NCBI GenBank assembly: GCA_037176885.1 | Contig: JAWWNJ010000206.1 | Location: forward strand, 1 to 64,000 | Origin: Favolaschia claudopus | Lineage: Eukaryota; Basidiomycota; Agaricomycetes; Agaricales; Mycenaceae | Direction: 5' to 3' | DNA: 64,000 nucleotides | In this document: in pieces, positions 21,597-31,993 of the stretch | Numbering within the stretch: position 1 is the first letter of the stretch | How the letters are laid out: each line of letters starts with the position of its first letter | Notes under the pieces: model-generated | What the model saw: the letters and a program-made list of their open reading frames with translations, nothing else | What the model was told of the DNA's origin: nothing | Database searches by the model: none | Position numbers and translations under genes: made by a program

Positions 21597-23102
21597 ATGG
21601 CGGATCAACAAGATAGAACGGAAAGACGGATCGCGAGTTTCAAAGTCCCTCATGCCTGGGATTCCAATGCTCCGAAATTTACAACAGACGACTATGAGGA
21701 TCTTATGACCTTCGTGGACCATGTTGGACAAATATTCGAGTTAGGAGGAATCACGGATGACAAGGAAAAGAAACTCCAGATCACCAATTACTTGCCTAAG
21801 AAAAAGAAAGACGTCTGGCGGACGCTCAGTAAATATGAGACTGGTACCTACGATGACTTCCTTAGGGAAGTCTATCTCAGTTATCCAGAAATCAAATCGG
21901 AGCGCGCTGGAACTGTTGAACTTTTGAGGCAATTATGTCGACGCAACCGTGGGATAGCGGTTACCGAAGAAGGACGTCTTAGACGATTCGGCATAGAATT
22001 CTTGAGAGAAGTCAAGAAATTATATGTCGCGCCTGCGTTAATGACTAACCAGGTAGCATGCGAGCAATATTTGGGAACTCTAGAATCTAGCTTCGCTACG
22101 ACGCTTAGAGGATCAATTGACAGTACTATGTTAATTAAGACTCAGTTTCCCGCGCTTGCAGGAGTCGCGGACAAGGATAATGATGACCGCAAGGAGGATC
22201 CAATAAAATTGGAAGAGTTGATAAAACTCGCTGAGACATTGGCCTCCAAACAGCACAAAGCTCCGTCGTTGAAGATAGACTCGGAAGCTAGGCAGACGGC
22301 GATAACCCCAATGGTTAAAGTCGAGCCGTATGAAGAGAAGATCGAGGAAATAAATGGAGCCATTGCTCAACTCCGAGATCAATATGCTCTCATACAAAGG
22401 TCGGGAGAACTGCGACACGAGGAAGTGTTGAAGACTTTACAGAATTATGTAAAGGACCCTCCCCCTCATCAAACTCAACGCGAATATCCGCGACAGAGTT
22501 ACGCGTATAACACGCAACCCCAATCTCGACAAGGCCCACCGGGTGAAAGACAGGAACGTAGGGGTGAAAGTAAATGTTTCTATTGCGAGGAAACCGGACA
22601 CTATTCGCGCGATTGCCAATATAAAGATGAACACATCAAGAAAGGGCATCTAGTAATAGAGAACGGAAGCCATAAGCTAGGAGACGGAAATTTCATTCCT
22701 CACGGACAAGGGAGTCAGAAACAGAGAGTAGAGAATTATTGGAAGAACAAGGCGGTTGGCCAAAATTGGCAAGCTACCTACGAATCGTTCTATAATTCCG
22801 AGAATGATACCTCTACCGGTTGGGACCAAGAGTTGGCTATGGACGAGATAAAGACTCTGAAGGTAAAACTTCAGAAAGCTGAACAACAGCTTACTGGTCA
22901 AAATCAAGTCCCACAGGTGGTTCAACCCACCTATATGGCCCAAAGTCAGTCAATGCCTTTGGCAGGAAATAATCTCGACATGAACGGGATATTTCAGACC
23001 TTGATAATGAGAGGTTTACAAGCAGGAGAGCTTCCCGCGACTCAAGAGCAATTTGCTCAGACGAGGAATCAGAGTCAAGGAAAGCCCGGACCAAATTTTT
23101 GA
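21597..23102 (+). CDS. gag: Gag polyprotein of element B
   Basis: An intact 501-residue ORF. The first 200 residues form the capsid-like part (WDSNAPKF, LRQLCRR). A charged stretch follows, then a CCHC zinc knuckle C-x2-C-x4-H-x4-C (CFYCEETGHYSRDC) near residue 327. A Gln-rich C-terminus with a coiled-coil-like segment (about residues 420-450) ends at TGA 23100-23102. The stop directly follows the heptamer A-AAT-TTT, which places pro in the -1 frame. Packages the element RNA into cytoplasmic particles, by analogy to Ty3/gypsy Gag. Start chosen by alignment with MADDG of element A Gag. Confidence 0.92.
   Translation: MADQQDRTERRIASFKVPHAWDSNAPKFTTDDYEDLMTFVDHVGQIFELGGITDDKEKKLQITNYLPKKKKDVWRTLSKYETGTYDDFLREVYLSYPEIKSERAGTVELLRQLCRRNRGIAVTEEGRLRRFGIEFLREVKKLYVAPALMTNQVACEQYLGTLESSFATTLRGSIDSTMLIKTQFPALAGVADKDNDDRKEDPIKLEELIKLAETLASKQHKAPSLKIDSEARQTAITPMVKVEPYEEKIEEINGAIAQLRDQYALIQRSGELRHEEVLKTLQNYVKDPPPHQTQREYPRQSYAYNTQPQSRQGPPGERQERRGESKCFYCEETGHYSRDCQYKDEHIKKGHLVIENGSHKLGDGNFIPHGQGSQKQRVENYWKNKAVGQNWQATYESFYNSENDTSTGWDQELAMDEIKTLKVKLQKAEQQLTGQNQVPQVVQPTYMAQSQSMPLAGNNLDMNGIFQTLIMRGLQAGELPATQEQFAQTRNQSQGKPGPNF
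23093..23099 (+). promoter_or_regulatory. Probable -1 ribosomal frameshift site, gag/pro of element B
   Basis: In the gag frame the sequence reads CCA-AAT-TTT-TGA. The heptamer A-AAT-TTT fits X-XXY-YYZ, and slipping back one base opens the pro frame (TTG AAG AGC...). Gag's stop codon is the next codon. I did not test for a downstream pseudoknot. Confidence 0.65.
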
Positions 23103-24346
23103 AGAGCTCAGGGATAGGGGCGAGCCATCAAAAATCCGACAGTGCTAAGCCCCTTGAGAGCCGGAAAGAAAAGGGTCGGGCTGATAAAGACAAAGATTGG
23201 AGAAGCAAAGCGGCTGAGGAAGTCGAGTCTGAAGATAGGCGCGACAAAGACAAAAGACCTGTAGAAAACAGAGCTTATGTTGAACTTCCTTATGTATCGG
23301 TTCCACCGGTTAGAAATCGAACAGAAAATCAACTGGTTGATTTAGAACAACAGACCACGGAAATCGAGCCGCGGGAGTATCAAGTCAGGGCCCCTGTCCA
23401 GAGAGATGGTCTAGGAAGGAAGGTCGCTGATAAGATACTTCGTACAGAAGTGACTTTGGATGTGCGGGACTTAGTAGGAGTTTCGCCAGAGGTTAGGGCA
23501 AATATTAAACGCGACGTAACTAAAGTTAGAAAGCCAGTTCCCAGGGACGCGGTTAAGAAAGTTATGTTCGCAGATGAAGTTGAGCAAGCCCTACCTTTCG
23601 AGGACGAGGAAGAGGAACCGCGACTGGAGTATGACGCACTTAGCCTGAGCGAACTACCTCCGTTGAACTCTGTGTTTATTCAAAACCAGACCACAGAAGA
23701 AGTACCACAAGGAGCGGTCACTGTGTTGGACCCCTACCTTCAATATTTGGAGAATCTCGAGCCGGGTGAAAGGCCTAGGCAAATCTATACAGACGAGAAG
23801 AGACCAATATTCGTAGCGCGCGACTCTGCTAATTTAAGGGTAATATTCCCGACTATAAATAAGCAGGCGCGAGTAGAATGTGTTATGGACTCGGGATCGC
23901 AGGTTGTGTCAATGTCTCTCGAGACAGCTAATCTGTTGAAATTATCCTGGGACCCAGACATTATTGTACATATGGAAAGCGCGAATAAAAGTATTGAAAG
24001 AACGGTTGGTTTAGCCAAGAATGTTCCCTTCAAATTTGGGGACATGACTGTCTATCTACAAGTACATATAATTCGAGGTCCGGCGTATAAGGTTCTTCTG
24101 GGGAGGCCCTTTGAGATTCTGACTGAATGCCAAGTAAATAATGGTAGGAATGATTCTCAGGACGGTTACCTTGAAGGATCCCAACACGGGAAAGAGGTGT
24201 TCAATGCCTACGTTTCCTCGTGGACGAGAGAAAAGCTCATCAAAGCAATCTCGAGTCACGGTTGAGGAAGTCGAGGATGAGGAATCGGGTGGAACTGCTG
24301 ACCCAGATAAAGCGGAGCAGGTTTTTCGCCATGCTTCGATGAATTA
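23099..24346 (+). CDS. pro: Pro (aspartic protease) of element B, entered by -1 frameshift, one internal frame break
   Basis: Open from the -1 frame at the gag stop. A charged leader of about 200 residues precedes a retropepsin-like domain with the active-site motif VECVMDSGSQVVSM near residue 257 and the conserved GRPFEIL motif near residue 340. A single-base difference near 24168 moves the frame so that the conserved tail (TVTLKDP, PTFPRG) is read in another frame up to a stop at 24346. Comparison with element A suggests a one-base insertion here. Pol then lies at -1 relative to that frame. The protease would mature Gag and Pol. Confidence 0.82.
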
Positions 24347-27300
24347 GTGCATCTGCAAGAACGAGGAGAAGTGGCGCTAAAACTTGGATTTAATGAGAAT
24401 AAGGAGTTAGAGATCGAGGGATATTTTAAGCCGAGAGGGCTTACATTCGATGAAACAGAGATTCAGGAGGCGTATATTAGCGCGTCAACTGGATCAAGAG
24501 CATTAAAAAGGGATAGGAAGGCGCAGACCTTGTTCCAAGAGTTTAGGCAGAAGACCCGCAAGGGTAAGAAGCTTGAAAAGAATAAGACAACCAAGAAGTA
24601 CGGTGTCTTTACTTGGAGTACCAGGGAAGGACCGGAAGTCGAGGTACAAGGGGAATCGAACATCCCCGAGAAGCCCGAAGAAGGTCCACGCACCAAAACA
24701 CCAGTCGAGATAAGGAAAGTACACTCCTTTACTCAAGGGATAAGGTGTGGGTGTTGCGCCTCAGCGGATTTTATATCTCCAGAACCTTGTAGCACTTGTC
24801 CTGAGGAAGTCAAGGAAGAAGTACCAAAGGTTTCGGTTCGCGCGGGCAAGAAGTATAAACCAGTAGGATTGAAAATCCGACCAGTATACACGGAACTCCC
24901 GGAGAAATATAGAATCAAACGCGAGATAATTGGAGATCCTCTAGCAGACATGCCGCCATTAAATCCCAAACCAGCGGACTTCGTACCTACTGGAAGGTAT
25001 ACCGCTGAGCGAAAGGAAATGATAGACAAACAGCATGAAGGGGATTTTCTTTGGGAAGAAGAGCGGAAACTCATGCACGACTTAATGATGAAGCAAGAGG
25101 CAGGATTTGCATGGGACGATTCGGAACGAGGCAGTTTCAAACATGAATTCTTCCCTCCGGTTGAGTTCCCTGTGATCGAGCATGAGACTTGGGTAGAAAG
25201 GAGTATCCCAATTCCGCGCGGGCAACTCGAGGAATTTTGTAAGGTTATAAAGAAGAAGCTAGACGCGGGAGTCTATGAGCCTTCAAATTCCTCGTACCGG
25301 AGTAAATTCTTCGGAGTTGTGAAGAAGGATGGGAAGAGCATTCGCTTGGTACATGCCTTGGAACCGCTAAACGCGGTAACCATTGCTCACTCAGGAGTGC
25401 CTCCCGCGACAGATGAATTGGCAGACCACTTCGCTGGAAGAGCATGTGGAGGGTGCCTCGACTTGTACTCAGGATATGACCATCGAGACATAGCAGAGGG
25501 ATCTAGGGACTTCACAACGTTCCAGACACCTTTTGGCGCGCTTCGATTGGTCAAGCTTCCTCAAGGATGGACGAACTCGGTTCCAATATTTCATGACGAC
25601 GTCACATATATTCTAAGGGATGAAATCCCGCATGTAACGATTCCCTACATCGATGATGTACCAATCAGAGGAGGGGGAACTCGATATCAGGATAAAGACG
25701 GAAAGTATGAAACTATACCCGAGAACCCCGGAATTAGGAGGTTTATTTGGGAACACTTCTTGAACTTGAATCGTGTAATTCAACGACTCAAGTATAGCGG
25801 AGGGACGTTCTCAGGTATGAAGAGTATATTATGTTGGGATGTCTTTCCCCTAGTAGGGCACATTTGCTCTTTTGAAGGCAGAAGACCAGGAACTGACCGT
25901 ATCGGAGTTATTGTTCGTTGGGGACCTCTCGAGGACGTCTCTGGCGTAAGACAATTCCTAGGCACGACTGGGGTTCTGCGAATGTTCATAGACGGATACG
26001 CAAAGATCTGTAGACCTATTACGAAGTTATTAAGGAATAATGTTGAATTCGTATGGGGTCCAGAACAAGTCGCGGCTATGAATGCACTCAAGGAAGCGAT
26101 AAAAGTATGTCCCGCGCTGAAACCTCTGAATTACGACTGGGACTCCGATATCGTACTTGCTGTGGACACTTCATGGATGGCAATTGGGATTCAAATTTAT
26201 CAACATGATGTACTTGATAAATTGAAGAAGTATTACGCTAAGTTTGCGTCTATCACTTTGAACCAGAGGGAAAGCAGGTTCTCCCAGCCGAAGCGCGAGT
26301 TGTACGGATTAAAGCGAGCATTAGAGGCAATGCAATATTGGCTTCTGGGGTGCAGGAAGTTAGTAGTTGAGACTGACGCGCTCTATATTCAGGGAATGTT
26401 GAATAACCCTGGTATGGGACCAAACGCGACGATTAATCGTTGGATCGAGCAAATCCTGATGTTTCACTTCAAGCTTAAGCACGTCAGAGGAGTAACCTTC
26501 CCGCCAGATGGGTTGTCGCGGAGAAAAGCGCAACCAGGAGACGAGGAATGGCCCAATACAGAGGAAGGGTTGGATCAAAATCCATCCCCGGAGAATCATG
26601 AAGATTGGGACTATAATTGTGAACAACCCCTCGACTTCGATGAGTTCAAAGAAGAGATCGACGAACGTGGAGGATACTTCCAAGGATTGGAAGGAGCTGC
26701 CTCCTCGATAGAAGACTTCGAAGATGAAATCACGGTCGCCCGGACGGAAGAGAAAGCCATCCAGGAAAAGGTTGTTCAGACTTACAAGGCCGAAGGACTT
26801 GTAATGCCGCAATATATAGTATCGGTGGAAGGAGGAGAACCTTTACTCCCAGACCTAGAACTTAAAAATAACCCAGACAAGCGAGAGAAATATGTCGAGG
26901 ATCACCGATCCGGGGCAGCATTAGCCCAGGACGAGAGAATCGAGGTTGTGAAGGAATGGCTAAAGAGTCCTCTTGTTAGACCTGCTGGAATGGATAACAA
27001 GGAATTCAAGAAATTTGTGAAATTCGCCAGATACTTCTTCTTGAGCAAGGGTGGAAAGTTATACAGGAAAGGAGAAGGTTCGATGCATAAATTGGTAGTC
27101 GCGAAGGAACATCGAATGTACATGATGAGGGCGTCGCATAATGCCTTGGGGCACCGAGGGATATACGCGACTCGTTCTCAGATCGAGCTTCGATTTTGGT
27201 GGCCAGAACTTGAACGCGATGTGACTTGGTTTTGCAATACCTGCAAAATATGTCAACAAAGGCAGAAAGCTCTGTTGAAAATCCCGCCGAGACCTACTTT

Positions 27301-28474
27301 GACTCCAAGCATCTTCCAGAAGATACACACCGATGTCATGATAATGGGTGAAGTCTCGAACGGTCACAGGTATTCAATAGCGGCGAGGGATTCCCTGTCG
27401 CGGTATGTTGAAGGCCGGCTGATGAGATCCGAGGATGCCGAGACTATCGGCAAGTTCTTGCTCGAGGATGTAATCTGTCGTTGGGGATGTCCAGAGTGGA
27501 TTGTAACTGATAATGCCAAGCAGTTCATTGCCGCGCTAAAATGGTTAAACTCGAAGTACGGGGTAGTTGGAATTAAAATCTCGGCTTACAATTCCCAGGC
27601 GAACAGAACTGTGGAAAGAGGACACTGGGATATCCGGCAATCATTGTACAAGGCAACCGGTGGTGATGTTAAGAAATGGTATTGGTTCTTCCCTCAAGTA
27701 TTATGGGCGGACCGTATAACTGTAAGAAGAGGAATGGGATGTTCTCCATTCTTCGCAGTGTGCGGCGCTCATCCAATATTACCTTTGGACATCGAGGAAG
27801 CAACCTGGTTGGTAGAATATCCAGGCGCGCCAATTTCCACCACTGAACTAATTGGTTTGAGAGCTAAAGCACTCGCCAAGCATTCAGTACATGTGGAGGA
27901 AATGCGTGAACGAGTTAGCGAGGAGAAACGGAAGATGGTCAAGAAGTACGAGGAGGAAAATCGCGGGAAGATAAAAGATTATAACTTCCAACCAGGCGAT
28001 CTAGTCCTAGTCAGGAACACGACTACTGAAAAGTCGCTGAACAGGAAAATGCACCCTCGATACTTAGGACCCATGGTAGTAGTTAGACGTGCCAAGGGCG
28101 GCGCATATATATGTTGTGAACTGGACGGTTCAGTCTTCCAAGGCAAAATAGCTCAATTCCGAGTAATACCTTTTGAACAAAGAGAGAAACTCGAGCTGCC
28201 AGGAACTATCCTAGACTTAATCGACCTGTCTCCGCAAAAACTTGACGAACTGGCTGCGATGAAGGACTCAGATGAATATTCGGGTCAAGATTTACAGTTC
28301 CGTAAAGTTCACGTTAAGTCAAGGATGGAGCTACAGGACGAAGACGATGGAGAAGAACAGGAAGATGAATTCGAGGAAGACCAAGTCGAGGAACTGGACT
28401 TAGACGAGATTCGAAAGGAAGTCTCGTACGAAGATCAGCCTCGTCGGTCATCTCGGAGAAAGGTTCAACCGTGA
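24347..28474 (+). CDS. pol: Pol (RT-RNase H-integrase) of element B
   Basis: A 1,375-residue ORF open from just upstream of 24347; there is no ATG, which fits translation by frameshift. N-terminal linker with CGCC...C cysteines near 24750. RT spans residues about 210-520, with the catalytic YIDD at about residue 435 (IPYIDDV). RNase H follows with D (DTSWMA), E (SQPKREL) and D (VVETDAL). Integrase has H-x4-H (HNALGHRG) and C-x2-C (CNTCKICQ), then the D,D,E triad in IHTDVM, VTDNAK and RTVERGH. A GPY/F-like module (RYLGPMVVV) and an acidic tail end the protein. No chromodomain. No interruption seen, so it may be functional. Confidence 0.96.
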   Translation: MHLQERGEVALKLGFNENKELEIEGYFKPRGLTFDETEIQEAYISASTGSRALKRDRKAQTLFQEFRQKTRKGKKLEKNKTTKKYGVFTWSTREGPEVEVQGESNIPEKPEEGPRTKTPVEIRKVHSFTQGIRCGCCASADFISPEPCSTCPEEVKEEVPKVSVRAGKKYKPVGLKIRPVYTELPEKYRIKREIIGDPLADMPPLNPKPADFVPTGRYTAERKEMIDKQHEGDFLWEEERKLMHDLMMKQEAGFAWDDSERGSFKHEFFPPVEFPVIEHETWVERSIPIPRGQLEEFCKVIKKKLDAGVYEPSNSSYRSKFFGVVKKDGKSIRLVHALEPLNAVTIAHSGVPPATDELADHFAGRACGGCLDLYSGYDHRDIAEGSRDFTTFQTPFGALRLVKLPQGWTNSVPIFHDDVTYILRDEIPHVTIPYIDDVPIRGGGTRYQDKDGKYETIPENPGIRRFIWEHFLNLNRVIQRLKYSGGTFSGMKSILCWDVFPLVGHICSFEGRRPGTDRIGVIVRWGPLEDVSGVRQFLGTTGVLRMFIDGYAKICRPITKLLRNNVEFVWGPEQVAAMNALKEAIKVCPALKPLNYDWDSDIVLAVDTSWMAIGIQIYQHDVLDKLKKYYAKFASITLNQRESRFSQPKRELYGLKRALEAMQYWLLGCRKLVVETDALYIQGMLNNPGMGPNATINRWIEQILMFHFKLKHVRGVTFPPDGLSRRKAQPGDEEWPNTEEGLDQNPSPENHEDWDYNCEQPLDFDEFKEEIDERGGYFQGLEGAASSIEDFEDEITVARTEEKAIQEKVVQTYKAEGLVMPQYIVSVEGGEPLLPDLELKNNPDKREKYVEDHRSGAALAQDERIEVVKEWLKSPLVRPAGMDNKEFKKFVKFARYFFLSKGGKLYRKGEGSMHKLVVAKEHRMYMMRASHNALGHRGIYATRSQIELRFWWPELERDVTWFCNTCKICQQRQKALLKIPPRPTLTPSIFQKIHTDVMIMGEVSNGHRYSIAARDSLSRYVEGRLMRSEDAETIGKFLLEDVICRWGCPEWIVTDNAKQFIAALKWLNSKYGVVGIKISAYNSQANRTVERGHWDIRQSLYKATGGDVKKWYWFFPQVLWADRITVRRGMGCSPFFAVCGAHPILPLDIEEATWLVEYPGAPISTTELIGLRAKALAKHSVHVEEMRERVSEEKRKMVKKYEEENRGKIKDYNFQPGDLVLVRNTTTEKSLNRKMHPRYLGPMVVVRRAKGGAYICCELDGSVFQGKIAQFRVIPFEQREKLELPGTILDLIDLSPQKLDELAAMKDSDEYSGQDLQFRKVHVKSRMELQDEDDGEEQEDEFEEDQVEELDLDEIRKEVSYEDQPRRSSRRKVQP

Positions 28475-28893
28475 GATAACTTAGCGGTGATTGCCGGGAA
28501 AGGTTCAAACGAAAAGTACCGCGGTAAAGACATATATTGCATGGGGCATAAGGCATAAAGAAATGAAACAGAGGTGAAGGAGTGTACGTATCACGAGTTG
28601 GGCGTATCAAAGAGGATAGGACTGCTCGGGGAGATCAAGTAAAGACAGTAATAGGAGTTGGGCGAAGGGTTTGCATAGGTAAACTCGAGGCGTCTAAAAT
28701 AAATTACTAGCAAAAAGCAAGGTGATGGCGAGATGTGTCACAATGAGGACAATGAGTAGTCTTGGAAGTACGACGATGGGTGCGATTGGAGGACTCGATG
28801 CTAATTCGAAAGAACTAGAATCAGCTGAAAATCGCAGAAAAGCTAAAGCCCGAATAATAAACGAACTTTGGGTTCTGAGGACGTTCGAGGATC
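28475..28893. other. Convergent spacer between pol and B3
   Basis: Pol (plus) and B3 (minus) end facing each other across about 420 bp. No gene seen. Transcripts from both strands would overlap here if either fails to terminate promptly. Confidence 0.5.
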
Positions 28894-30273
28894 TCAAGTC
28901 GAGGGGGCTTTGGCGGAGCGGTCGTGTTGAAGGTCAAGAACTCGTTTGAGCTCATCGACGAGGAGCTGTCGGTGATTGAGGGTGTATCGAAGTTGCGAGT
29001 TGGCAAATCCAATCCGGCTCCTGAGGTCCGCCTCCTGTAGTCGAAGGGATCCAAGGTTATCATCGGAGGAGCTGGCTTCAACGAGCTTAGTAGCTTCGGC
29101 AACAGTTTTCTGGACTGCTTCGCCGTTAGTGGCGAGCTCGGTCGCTAAATAATAAATAAGCGCGACTTAAATCTGGGAAAGATGATAACACACCGGTATA
29201 CTGTTCTGCGGAATCCTCATAGGCAAAGTTGGACGGCCGCGATCGCTTGCGAGGTGGTGGGACCGGGAAGTCCTCATGAACGGGTCCAGATACTGAGTCG
29301 GGGTCAGTACGGGCAAGAACAGCCATGGCCTTGAGATAAGGGGGAGCCCTTCGGTCAAAACCCTTCATTCTTAGAAATGAGAGGCGTACCGAGGAAGGGC
29401 GCGCACTACTCGACTGAGAGGCACGCTGTCCCGACGAATTAATCGAGCAAATTGCCCGAGGATTTTCAAAGTTTGAAAGGGGTTGCTCACATGAGGACGC
29501 TCGTCCAAAGACTGAGTCGAGCGAGAACCAGGCGCAGTAGCCTCGACCTGGAAAGCGCGAAGAGCATCGCAGAGTTGGTCAATAACCTCGAGTCGAGAGG
29601 CGAGACCTAGGTACATACCGGCTCAGTATCGACAATCATGACATCGTCGAGCTCACCGGTAGGGAGAGGCAGTTCGGAATCGTCGAAGGGAGAATCGTTG
29701 GGATCCTCGACGGTAGCCTTCGACTTCTTCGCCTTTGCCTAAATTATTAGACAAACGCGACGGATTTAATTCGAAACTCACCTTCCCCTTGCCTTTACCC
29801 TTCTTAGAAGGCTTGCTCTCTAAATCCTCAGCGACAGCGCGCGCTTCCTCGAGCTCAGTACGATGAGCTTGTTGAGTGGCAGTGGTGCCGGAACGAAGAC
29901 GGTCGCGTTCGTACTTGATGCGAGCGCAGAGGTCGACGATAACGGGGTAGCGGCCACCGATGGCACCGTTGGGATTGGTAGCGGACTGGTGGTAACTGTT
30001 CTTGACGGCAAAATAGGTGTCGTAGAGCGGTTTCTCCTTGGCAATCTCAGGGAGGAGAGCCGACATACCATCCTGAAAATTATTTGAATCGTGGAGTCAG
30101 CAACAAGGCGAATTCGAGGGATTAAGCAAACATACCAAGAGGACGGTTTGCTGGTCCAGAAAGGCGCGCTGCTTGGAACGGTCGGGATAGCGAGTCGCGG
30201 CAACCTTGTCCCCAATAGAAATAAGGGTTTCATATTGAGCAGTGGAGAGGTGAGCGCGAATAGAGGGAGACAT
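28894..30273 (-). CDS. Cargo gene B3: coiled-coil protein with basic middle (A5 homologue)
   Basis: A multi-exon gene read antisense to gag-pol: start at 30273 (MSPSIRAHL...), exon 2 from about 30070, a Lys/Gly-rich patch (KKGKGKGK) near 29800, acidic and Pro-rich middle exons, and a last exon at about 28894-29145 that is helical with regular Leu/Arg/Gln and ends TGA. The first exon has the same length and pattern as A5 exon 1. Exon 2 shares the register of LLPEI/PFILED, SYHQ/YYHS, NPNG/DPDG and a closing ERDR/HEDR. The C-terminal helix shares R-x-QLL-x-DE. TATAAAGAG at 30337-30345 lies about 70 nt upstream of the start. Exact inner exon borders are uncertain. Function unknown. Confidence 0.7.
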
Positions 30274-30876
30274 TGTTAATGCTACTAGAGAAGGGTAGTC
30301 GTCGAAGAGACTGGTGAATGGTCGAAAGAACTTGAACTCTTTATAGGAAGGGCCAGGCGTCATACGTGTTAACTGAGGACAGTTAAGTTTTATGAAATGG
30401 GGAGGGGACTAGTAAATCGCGTCAAAGTCAGGCGGGACTTCATTGGTCACTCCCTAGACACGTTAAAAGACGTGGCACGAAGCCTATGGATACAGAGTCG
30501 AGATTCGACTCGCGCGTAATTACTGGGTTCCTGAGAAACGTGACCGCGATCAAAAGTCACGAGATTTGCCTTGCCTACGCGGAAAAATACACCGCCTAAG
30601 GGAAGAAAACGTGATATATCGAGGATCTCACGTGCCTTAGAACCAGAACACGCAATCTGGACATCGGTTATAGATAATTTACAAAGCGGAAAGGAATCCG
30701 ATTGAACTAAGAAGACAGAATTTGCGCGACTCGATCATAAGTCACGGGAAAGATCGACGGAGTCACGACTTCGATCGGACTTCACACGTCAATCTTGTCC
30801 TAACAAGTTCAATAAGGAAATTCCGTCGCGCGACGTAAATTTAAGGTGTATCGTGTACTAAGGGAGAAGTACAGGA
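30274..30876. promoter_or_regulatory. Spacer between B2 and B3 with B3 promoter
   Basis: No gene seen. The B3 TATA-like box is at 30337-30345 (minus strand). A tgaaatggggagg motif near 30395 resembles the PPT at 35451, again between the coiled-coil gene and the Zn-cluster genes, as in element A. Confidence 0.4.
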
Positions 30877-31542
30877 CTACATAGGTGCAGGAACAATGGA
30901 GGCTTGGAACATAATCGCCTGTTTCTCTACCAGAGTAAAATCAAAGTCAGGATGATCAACATGATCAACAAGGAACTGAACAGCCCAAGGGTCGGAAATT
31001 AAGGATAAGTGTCCTACAAATCCATCGCGGCGAAAGTTCTTAGCCTTAGGATTGGCTGCCTGGTCAAACGCCATGAAAGCTTGAAGAGCGTTGGCGTAAA
31101 ACTGGATAAGGCCCTCCTCACGGTCTGAATTGAAATTACTGTTAGCTAGACTCGAGAGACAGTCAAAGGGAGACGCACTAGGGCCGCAGAAATTATGAAG
31201 GAATTTCTCGCGTTCCATCTTGATGTGGCATAAGAATTCGGAGCGTTCTGCAAAGGGGCAGATGTTCCCAGTGTTCTTGCACTCGAGACATGGTTTGCCC
31301 CAGCCTTCGTTGTGACAAACGTATTTGAAGCCACGACAATTCGCGCACTTCTCATAGAACTGGAGAAATGTTAGCCTTGACACGCTGGAGGATCCTCTGG
31401 AAGAACGTACGCCATCGAGCGCGAGCAGCTTCATGTAACTCAAGAAGTTGGGGGCGCGTTTATAAGCAGCAGGATGGGCCACAGGCCAGCAACCAGGCGA
31501 AGAAGTAGCGTCGAAGATGTTGGGCGTATTGGGGGTGATCAT
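30877..31542 (-). CDS. Cargo gene B2: small WG-type Zn2Cys6-like protein
   Basis: Start at 31542 (MITPNTPN...). Although the frame is open throughout, a canonical 51-nt intron (GTACGT..CAG, 31410-31360) probably removes 17 codons just before the cluster, giving about 204 residues. The cluster at 31258-31347 reads C-x2-C-x6-C-x8-C-x2-C-x6-C with Trp-Gly before the fourth Cys, exactly the form in A2, A3 and A4. The intron position just before the cluster is also shared with them. The C-terminal part is helical and rich in Phe/Ala/Asp. It sits between B1 and B3, matching A2-A4. A Zn-dependent DNA- or RNA-binding role is possible but not shown. Confidence 0.78.
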   Translation of the reverse strand: MITPNTPNIFDATSSPGCWPVAHPAAYKRAPNFLSYMKLLALDGVRSSRGSSSVSRLTFLQFYEKCANCRGFKYVCHNEGWGKPCLECKNTGNICPFAERSEFLCHIKMEREKFLHNFCGPSASPFDCLSSLANSNFNSDREEGLIQFYANALQAFMAFDQAANPKAKNFRRDGFVGHLSLISDPWAVQFLVDHVDHPDFDFTLVEKQAIMFQASIVPAPM

Positions 31543-31993
31543 GAAGGATTACAAGCCTAAGGAAATTCAAGTCGAGACAAAACTTAAGTATGAGTGACCG
31601 TGTGAATCTTTTCTCAAAGGAGTACTCGGAACAATTGGACCGGTTGCTCCCTTGATGGGTCAAACGTCATCGATAATCAAACACGCGAATTGGCGCGCTG
31701 ATTATCTTTAGCGGCTAATTTGACTTAAGATAATCTTGAGTTCACACTTAAGTTTTGCAGGCAATACACTGTATTGTTCGGCCTGCGCGAACGCGCGTAC
31801 AAATACTATGGGAATTTGGCTACGGGATGTTTTCATCGTAGCGAGCAGCGTGTATGTAAAAAGAAAATTTTGGCGCGATAGATGCGCGCGACGGACAGCA
31901 GTAGATATTCATAAAAATTCTACTGAGACGCGTTAAAGGGAAAGAAATGATGAAAGGAAAACGGGACTTACGCGAAAAATTCACCAGCCGCGA
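31543..31993. other. Spacer between B1 and B2
   Basis: No gene seen. It must hold the B1 3' end and B2 promoter, both on the minus strand. I recognise no clear TATA box. The plus-strand ORF at 31736-31936 has no support. Confidence 0.4.

Noticed and set aside
22131..22943. Minus-strand ORFs opposite gag of element B
   Set aside because: Shadows of an intact gag with convincing zinc knuckle and stop context.
27900..28474. Chromodomain at the integrase C-terminus
   Set aside because: The GPY/F-like module is followed only by a linker and an acidic tail, without the aromatic cage pattern of a chromodomain.
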